NCBI GenBank assembly: GCA_026874595.1
Contig: CM049307.1
Location: 51,579,370-51,643,369 of the forward strand
DNA from: Sipunculus nudus
Taxonomy: Eukaryota; Annelida; Sipuncula; Golfingiida; Sipunculidae
DNA length: 64,000 bases
Reading direction: 5' to 3'
How positions within the stretch are numbered: the first letter of the stretch is position 1; each line of letters starts with the position of its first letter. Made by a program: the position numbers and the translations under genes. Below the pieces are notes generated by a model, which had not been told where the DNA came from, did no database searches, and saw only the letters and a program-made list of their open reading frames with translations. Positions 58,216 to 64,000 of the stretch are shown here, piece after piece.

Positions 58216-58330
58216 TTTTTTTCCGTTGTCCTTCCGTCCGGTTTTTCGTAAGCAGGGCACATAGCGTTACCGTTATGGTTACGAACTTGATATTAATTGT
58301 CAAGTGCCTTTGCGAAATATCTAAACAACA
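58216..58330. repeat. dispersed repeat fragment (GTCCGTCCG...AGGGCACA)
   Basis: GTCCTTCCGTCCGG, GCAGGGCACA and GTTACCGTTA share layout with about 63815-63865 (GTCCGTCCGTCCG, ACAGGGCACAA, GTAACCGTTAG). Confidence 0.55.
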
Positions 58331-58799
58331 AGGAACAAGGTTACCACGACCTTATTCTTGCTAGCCACTGGACAGAAATCTCGTTCCTCCTTTAAAGTCC
58401 CTATTAGAAGTCTCTATAAAACTGTGTCATAACCAATAGTACTGAATTTACCTAATTAATATGTATACCCCCGCCGGTGAGCCACCTATACGTGTAGTGG
58501 TTATAAGATGAATCGTTGTTGAATTTAGAGGCTGAAATACGATGCAATCGACATACATTTAACAATTAGATATTTCTTGGCACCGCAGGTGCCATAGTAT
58601 CCCCAGACAATTAACCCTCCCTCCCCCTTTTAAGAATAGGCCCCCATCTTCAGCCGCATATACTGACACTTACTTGGCAAGCGACTATGTTTTCTTCCAT
58701 CTATCAACTTGAGAAACAATATTTTTCACCAAATATGAGGGCCAATATGTTGAATCTCTCTTGAGAAAAGAGCATTCATTTCTTTTATGGAAAATGGGA

Positions 58800-59990
58800 G
58801 GTAGGTGGCGCCACCTGTCTGGTTTCTAAGAAAATTTTCCAAGATGGATAAACATGCCAAATTTCAGACCTATACCTTGAATCACTTGGAGATATGACCA
58901 ATTTTCACGCAAAGCACATGTACAGATGGACGCCACACCGAAACGATAGCCGATGGCGCCACTGGTCTGGAGCACAAGATGGAGTAGTCCAAGATCTATG
59001 GATATGCATAATTTCAGGCCAATAAGGCAAATCACTCCTCAGAAAAGAGCATTAATTTATTCTACAAAAACGGGTAGTTAGGTGGCGCCACCTGTCTGGT
59101 TTATGAGAAATTTTCCAAGATGGATGGACGTGCCAAATTTCAGACCTATACCTTGAACCACACCGGAGATATGAGCAATTTTCACCCAAAGCACATGTGC
59201 TTCGAATACAAGGCGCAGGTATCCAAAATCAATGGGCATGCATAATTTCAGCTCAATCTGTCCATTAGTTTTAGACTTATAATACTCACAGTACTGTCAA
59301 GTGGCAATGATGAGAATTAAAAGGCCCGAAAACAAGAAAAGGACAAAAGTTGGCGCCACCAGTCTTCCGCAGAAGACAAAGCTATGCAAGATATTCGATC
59401 AATTTTTTTGTTTTGACCAATCCATGCATCCCTTATTGGGATATTTCTGATTTTGTGTGATTTTCACCATATATGGCAATATTCAAGGTCAAGGCCACTC
59501 TCATAGGAAAGGCCATGACCCCAATTTATATGGCAATATATCCACTCTCATAGAGAGGGTCATGACCCCAATTTAAATATACATCATCCCATAACCCATG
59601 TCTATGTATATGCATAATATGAAAGAATTCCGTCCATTAGTTTTTGACTTATAATGCTCACAGTACTGTTAAGTGGCAATGATAGGGGTATTATACGGCA
59701 CGAAATCAAGAAAAGGATAACAGGTGGCGCCACTAGTTTCCGGTATGTGACAACACTATCTAAGATCTTCAGTCAAGTTGATTTCTGGATCAATCCATGC
59801 AAGATTTTTTAGATATTTAAGAATTTGTGTGAATTTTCCCCAAAATGGACTTATTCAAGTTCAAGGTCACTCTCCTATTTACGGTAATGACCCCATTTTA
59901 AATAAGCTTCGTCCTCTCACCAATATCTATGTAAATGCCAAGTTTGGTAAAGATCCGTAGAATATTGTTTTTTGAGTAATCGCGTCGAAA
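58800..59990. repeat. second GGTGGCGCCACC repeat block
   Basis: TAGGTGGCGCCACCTGTCTGG occurs at 58803 and 59081 (period near 280, the same as the 50-kb block), with GGCGCCAC words again near 58954, 59352 and 59724. Long words such as GATGGATAAACATGCCAAAT are shared between units. CAAGGTCA words recur near 59485 and 59860. Confidence 0.85.
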
Positions 59991-59999
59991 CGAAATCTC

Positions 60000-60022
60000 T
60001 GCGGCGGCGGCGGCGGCGGCGC
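60000..60022. repeat. (GCG)n microsatellite
   Basis: Seven or so GCG triplets, the sharpest GC island in the area. Confidence 0.9.
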
Positions 60023-60917
60023 GACCGTGCTTAAACCATACTATCCCGACTTTGTCTGGGGATACAATTAATACTCCCATGACCTAGTTTCACAAGTAAA
60101 ACAAAGTTACAGTTAGTCTGTGTGATAAAGAATGAAAATGTTAAATATCTGGCCCTCAATTTTTATGAGACCTTGAACATGACACCGATTCTCAGGGCTT
60201 TTTATTTATTCTTCACATTTGGTAAGATCTATTTTCACATGTTAAATTAGGTTACTTTGATATCATTTCTGCATGTTATCAGATAAAATGTCCATTAGAC
60301 TGGAACTTTCATCACTACAATCGCTTATAATGATGTCTAATTTGCACAACTTTATCTATTAATCCCTGCTCGTTGTGCTCCGAAATCATGATTTACACCA
60401 TCGATACAAAATGTATAACATTCTGCAATGTTTGATATCAATATCATAAACACATCGCATGATCTGATTAAACTTATAAACACTTCTTCTGAGCTACCTC
60501 CATTGAGGTATTTATGCCTCCATGACCTCACATGCATGGTCATATATAAGATCTGTCTGTCGGTATGACCAATTCTTTTACAGCATACCGTTATGCTCAT
60601 AACAGACGGTCGGTCGTGGCCCACGAACTTAATGCTGGTAACTGAATGGCCAGCTACTGTAACTGTGGCTGGCTTTGAAACATGAAACATATTTCTACTA
60701 TAGAACTGCTGGACAATAATTATTATCTTAGCAATATATATTTAAACAAACCTGCGAGGTACATCAAGTTAATTTTGCTGTGTATTTTGACTTTGTCTCA
60801 TATAATAATACTGTTATATGTAGTATTGTCCCAGACCTATATTTACAACTTAAAGGTGAGATGGAGCAATATGCGCCTGGACAAAAAATTGACATAATAC
60901 CTCGTTTCCACCACTAA
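60023..60917. other. no gene recognised
   Basis: AT-rich; open frames on both strands lack any family feature. Confidence 0.4.
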
Positions 60918-61162
60918 TTAAAACGTGCGCACAGAAAAAAGTCGTGCACACAAAATAATAACTCGTGCGCACAAAATAATAAGTCGTGCGCACAAAATAA
61001 TAAGTTGTGCGCACGAAATAGTAAGTCCTGCGCACAAAATAATAAGTCGTGCGCACAAAATAATAAGTCGTGCGCACAAAAAATTAGTCCTGCGCACAAA
61101 TTAATAAGTCGTGCGCACGAGATAAATATTTTTTTACTCATGTCCCTAACGGGGCTCCGTAG
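60918..61162 (-). repeat. GTGCGCACGACTTATTATTT minisatellite, copy 2 (inverted)
   Basis: About ten units of the same word as at 56.1 kb, in reverse orientation. It ends with ACTCATGTCCCTAACGGGGCTCCGTAG, the inverse of the flank preceding copy 1. Confidence 0.92.
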
Positions 61163-61367
61163 ATTTGTCCCACATGCTCCGCCTCCTTGGTCGAAGGTCA
61201 CGCGTGTCATTTTTTTGGCTACGCACCAGTTCTTTGCCATATTTGGAAAGTCGCCATGCAACTTCACTTGCATGGTCACTTTTCATGTCCCTGTGATGCA
61301 AGCAGATTTGAACGTACAGTTAGAACAAAGGAAAATACGCCGCATGTGGGACAATATATATTATATT

Positions 61368-61451
61368 CCTGATACAGCAGATAGAGACAGCAAATCCTGA
61401 TACAGCAGATAGAGACAGCAAATCCTGATACAGCAGATAGAGACAGCAAAT
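61368..61451. repeat. 28-bp tandem repeat, three copies
   Basis: CCTGATACAGCAGATAGAGA plus eight bases, repeated exactly three times. Confidence 0.95.
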
Positions 61452-62159
61452 TGTCATCTTGCCTTACACTTAGCTGTTTGGGCTGTGCTACATGTTTGTT
61501 GAGCTGGATCGCTGCCTTCGGATAACTGTTATCGTGCCACATCACAAACCGCTGGCAGTGTCCCCTCGCGGTAAAATAAAAACGCATGATGATTTTCTAA
61601 TCAATAAGAAAACCGTGAATAGTTTCGTACAGAACTCTTCACATTGAGCACTTTGATGAGACGTTTGTGTGCTTAGAAAGAGTTATCAGGTAAACTACAC
61701 ATGATGATGAGTTTAAACTTAGAGCTCACCTGAATTCACTTCTAAGGCAAATTTTGCGCATATTTAATGAGACAAAACAAGACTAATGAGAGTTGTATTA
61801 TGCATTATTGCGGTGCGCTTTTTTGAAGATTTCATGTACGTTATTCATTAGATCTTGGGTTGATGCTTCTTTGCTATAAAAAAACACTTTGAAAGCACGC
61901 CTGGGGTATATTTTGGGAATTGCCGGATACTTCTAATCCTCAAATTTCTCATGATATATCGACATATCGATACAAATTGATACCCTTCGTCGGTACGGTT
62001 ACAAAAAAGTTGTGCATGCTATTGTTGCAAACTGCTATTGTTGTATCGTGGAGACGCATCGACTGTTCATAAAAATAGATGCACCTCTGCCTAAAGTACA
62101 AACCGAATCTATATATCATCTGTCTTTCTATCTAACTTTACATCTGCAAATCTGCACAT
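61452..62159. other. no gene recognised
   Basis: No repeat or exon identified. Confidence 0.4.
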
Positions 62160-62316
62160 TGTTACGAAGGCAAATTGTTGAGGGGAAAATCCTGGGCCGA
62201 TCCGGGAGTCGAACCCAGGTCGGTGGCGCACAAATCCGGCGAACCAACCGCTTCGCTAGCAAAGCAAGCTTCACCAGCGAGACAGTTCGGTCCGCTTTTA
62301 TGTGCACCCCGTAACA
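62160..62316 (-). repeat. 3' LTR of the miniature element (tRNA-like boxes inside)
   Basis: On the minus strand a TATA-like CATAAAAGCGG lies near the LTR start. Further on, TAGCGAAGCGGTTGG fits a Pol III A box and GGGTTCGACTCCC fits a B box with a paired T-arm. The sequence GCGAA...TTCGC closes a D-arm. The acceptor stem does not pair, so this is tRNA-like and not a tRNA gene. Confidence 0.75.
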
Positions 62317-62327
62317 CACCCCCTCTT
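62317..62327 (-). promoter_or_regulatory. polypurine tract
   Basis: Reads AAGAGGGGGTG on the minus strand, directly against the TGTTACG start of the 3' LTR. This is where plus-strand DNA synthesis would be primed. Confidence 0.65.
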
Positions 62328-62416
62328 AAGAGTGTTCTGCTATCAGAACAAGACTGATTTTCCCCAGGAGTCACACTTTGGTGAGCTTATTCCCTGGGCC
62401 ACAAAGTTTTATCATC

Positions 62417-62434
62417 ACGTCGGACAAGCCCCCA
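62417..62434 (-). promoter_or_regulatory. primer-binding site resembling tRNA-Pro
   Basis: Three bases inside the 5' LTR end, the minus strand reads TGGGGGCTTGTCCG, one base from the first 14 of the classical tRNA-Pro primer site (TGGGGGCTCGTCCG). Confidence 0.65.
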
Positions 62435-62437
62435 TTT

Positions 62438-62586
62438 TGTTACGAAGACAAATAAATGAGGGGAAAATCCTGGGCCGATCCGGGAGTCGAACCCAGGTCG
62501 GTGGCGCACAAGTCCAACCGCTTCGCTAGCAAAGCAAGCTTCACTGGCGAGACAGTTCGGTCCGCTTTTATGTGCTCCCCGTAACA
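62438..62586 (-). repeat. 5' LTR of the miniature element
   Basis: Matches the other LTR with a handful of substitutions and one 8-base deletion between the A and B boxes. The moderate divergence suggests an old insertion or recombination between copies. Confidence 0.75.
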
Positions 62587-63201
62587 ACATCTAAACATGT
62601 ATTACAGATAAGATATATAAAGAAAGCTTAACCGTTTCGTCAATACGTATTTAGAATCGCTTTGAGTGTATTGCAATGCGTATTGTACCTGGATATGCTG
62701 ACTAGCCGATACCCAGCCCTACTAAAAGACATAGTAGAAGCTTAATCAGAAAAGAGGAAGTGCCAGTTCGTATATATCAAATAGGAATCATATCCAAAGG
62801 GGTGTTGGTAGACTACGTCTTCCATTTTGAACAAGCAATGAAGTGATTTGTTGACAGCATTTGTTCGAGTTCTTTGCATATAATAATGAATACATTCTAA
62901 CAGATTTGTGATGGTCATCTTCATGTTCATCGGATTCACGGATGGCGCTTTACAACCTCATGGTAAGGTAAAACCTTTCAAGATACGTAGTTCTGCAGAT
63001 TTCCTTTTACTGATTAAAACATATGCAAGAGGCAGACACTTGTCACCATAAAAAATTTCAACCAGCCATAATAAAATCATTACAGATACTTAACGTTCTA
63101 TCTGGAAATACAACAATTAATTGCAAGTAAAGTGTCCAGGTGAAACAGAAACAGGCATTTCATATAATCGAACAGATAATATAGAGCTTTTAAAGCGTTA
63201 T

Positions 63202-63255
<54 letters not shown>

Positions 63256-63436
63256 TTAACTATAGATATCATGATGAAGTCATACTGACAAATATAGATA
63301 TAATATAAAGTTTGCTGTGCAACAGAAAACGTATACAAACCCTATAGAACTAGTTGTATAGCTCTCTTTTACACTAGTCTTTTTGTCGTCCGATGATGCT
63401 GTCCAATAGATGAAATTATTTAAATTTTTTATTTAG
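62587..63436. other. no gene recognised; (GA)n tract
   Basis: A (GA)n tract occupies about 63206-63251. Otherwise AT-rich intron or intergenic DNA leading to the next exon. Confidence 0.5.
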
Positions 63437-63562
63437 CGTGCCTAGCCGGGAAGTTTGGCTGGCAGTGTCGTTATGATTGTGACTGTCCTGGGCCATGTGA
63501 TCCAGTAACCGGGGAATGTGACAAGTGTGCGAATAAGAAGTGGGGACCAGGATGTCTACTGA
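63437..63562 (+). CDS. EGF-like exon of a second EGF-repeat gene (partial)
   Basis: Acceptor TATTTAG, donor GTATGC, phase 1-1. Encodes CLAGKFGWQCRYDCDC, then CDPVTGECDKCANKKWGPGC. Same module type and phase as the exons at 1.2-5.7 kb but a distinct sequence, so it probably belongs to a neighbouring paralogue continuing beyond the window. Which product it encodes cannot be told here. Confidence 0.8.
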
Positions 63563-63769
63563 GTATGCCGACTTTCTATTATATTATTAGAACTGAATTT
63601 TCGACGTAATGCCCGATTAAGAGTTGCTTTTTAGCGGCTGTCAACATTTATATGATAATGTTATCACTGGGTAGTTTCCAACACATATTTAAAGTTTTTA
63701 TTTCAGGGTAAACTGCAGTCATGTAGATTAATTACCTGCACATTACATAAATCGACATATTTTTATTCA

Positions 63770-64000
63770 TTAGCTCAGCTGACTGTAAGTCATCTGTGCT
63801 ATAGCTCTCACATTTTGTCCGTCGTCCGTCCGTCCGTTAACAGGGCACAAATTGTAACCGTTAGACCTAGAAACTTCTTACTGTACACCCAGGGAGGGGC
63901 TGGGCAAATCTCCTTAGAAACCTGAAATTGGGTCATAGTGACCTATATTTCATGACCTACGGGCCGAAAACATGATTTTTAACATCAAGACAGTCAGAAG
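63770..64000. repeat. dispersed repeat (TTAGCTCAGCTGACTG...GTCCGTCCGTCCG)
   Basis: TTAGCTCAGCTGACTG, then GTCCGTCGTCCGTCCGTCCG and AACAGGGCACAAATTGTAAC, shares words with 58216-58330. From memory it is a common bivalve repeat layout. Confidence 0.55.

Larger units (their letters stand above)
62160..62586 (-). mobile_element. miniature LTR retrotransposon (TRIM-like), complete
   Basis: Two direct repeats of 157 and 149 bp, each bounded TGTTACG...CGTAACA, flank a 121-base interior and are themselves flanked by ACAT (62156-62159 and 62587-62590), a 4-bp target duplication as made by Ty3/gypsy-type integrases. On the minus strand a primer-binding site follows the 5' LTR and a purine tract precedes the 3' LTR. 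There is no coding capacity, so it would depend on another element. Confidence 0.78.

Noticed and set aside
56068-61162. CRISPR-like array
   Set aside because: The regular GTGCGCAC units have no unique spacers and sit in animal DNA; they are minisatellites.
62160-62586. Genuine tRNA genes on the minus strand
   Set aside because: A and B boxes and two arms can be drawn, but the acceptor stem does not pair and the anticodon arm is unclear; paired repeats with target duplications fit an LTR element better.

Overview
This is animal nuclear DNA. Coding sequence is carried in short exons with GT-AG (and two GC-AG) introns, and the rest is AT-rich, microsatellite-rich and dense in transposable elements. 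The gene content (an EGF-repeat receptor tyrosine phosphatase), a CR1/L2-type LINE with an (ATT)n tail, and repeat families rich in AGGTCA arrays and in CAGACGGACG-like words point to a lophotrochozoan, most likely a bivalve mollusc. The species assignment is an inference from memory of such genomes, not something the sequence proves.

Region 1 (about 0.15-20.5 kb, + strand) is the 3' part of one gene: a single-pass receptor-type protein tyrosine phosphatase. Six MEGF/SREC-like EGF exons (1248-5718, all phase 1-1) are followed by a transmembrane exon (7571-7664), a basic juxtamembrane segment, a catalytically intact-looking D1 phosphatase domain (8348-16801, with WPD, HCSAGVGRTG and QYIFIH motifs) and a degenerate D2 domain (17288-19630) in which the P-loop arginine and the WPD loop are gone. 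The first exon and signal peptide lie upstream of the window or were not recognised. Introns hold a pogo/Tigger-like MITE, a 51-bp-arm hairpin and a broken antisense CR1/L2 LINE (11.2-14.7 kb).

Region 2 (20.5-35 kb) has no intact gene. It holds relics of phosphatase exons (22.26-22.5 kb) and of EGF exons (29.4 and 34.5 kb), so the receptor gene probably belongs to a local tandem family. It also holds a GTTACGACC-terminated inverted-repeat element family, a perfect 76-bp-arm palindrome, and a repeat block (29.57-34.3 kb) containing two apparently identical 1,269-bp units and a 331-bp tandem array.

Region 3 (35-63.4 kb) is repeat country. It contains a decayed multi-copy PIN/FEN-like gene (about 36.96-39.1 kb), a possible LTR, satellite-like arrays built around the palindrome GGTGGCGCCACC, a GTGCGCAC minisatellite present twice in inverted orientation, an integrase-core relic, and a compact 427-bp LTR element (62160-62586, minus strand). 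That element has 4-bp target duplications, a tRNA-Pro-like primer site, a purine tract and tRNA-like A and B boxes inside its LTRs.

Region 4 (63437-63562) is one intact phase 1-1 EGF exon. It starts, or continues, a second EGF-repeat gene on the + strand that runs off the window.

All splice sites were assigned by eye from reading frame, phase compatibility and consensus. Identity statements for repeats are visual alignments.
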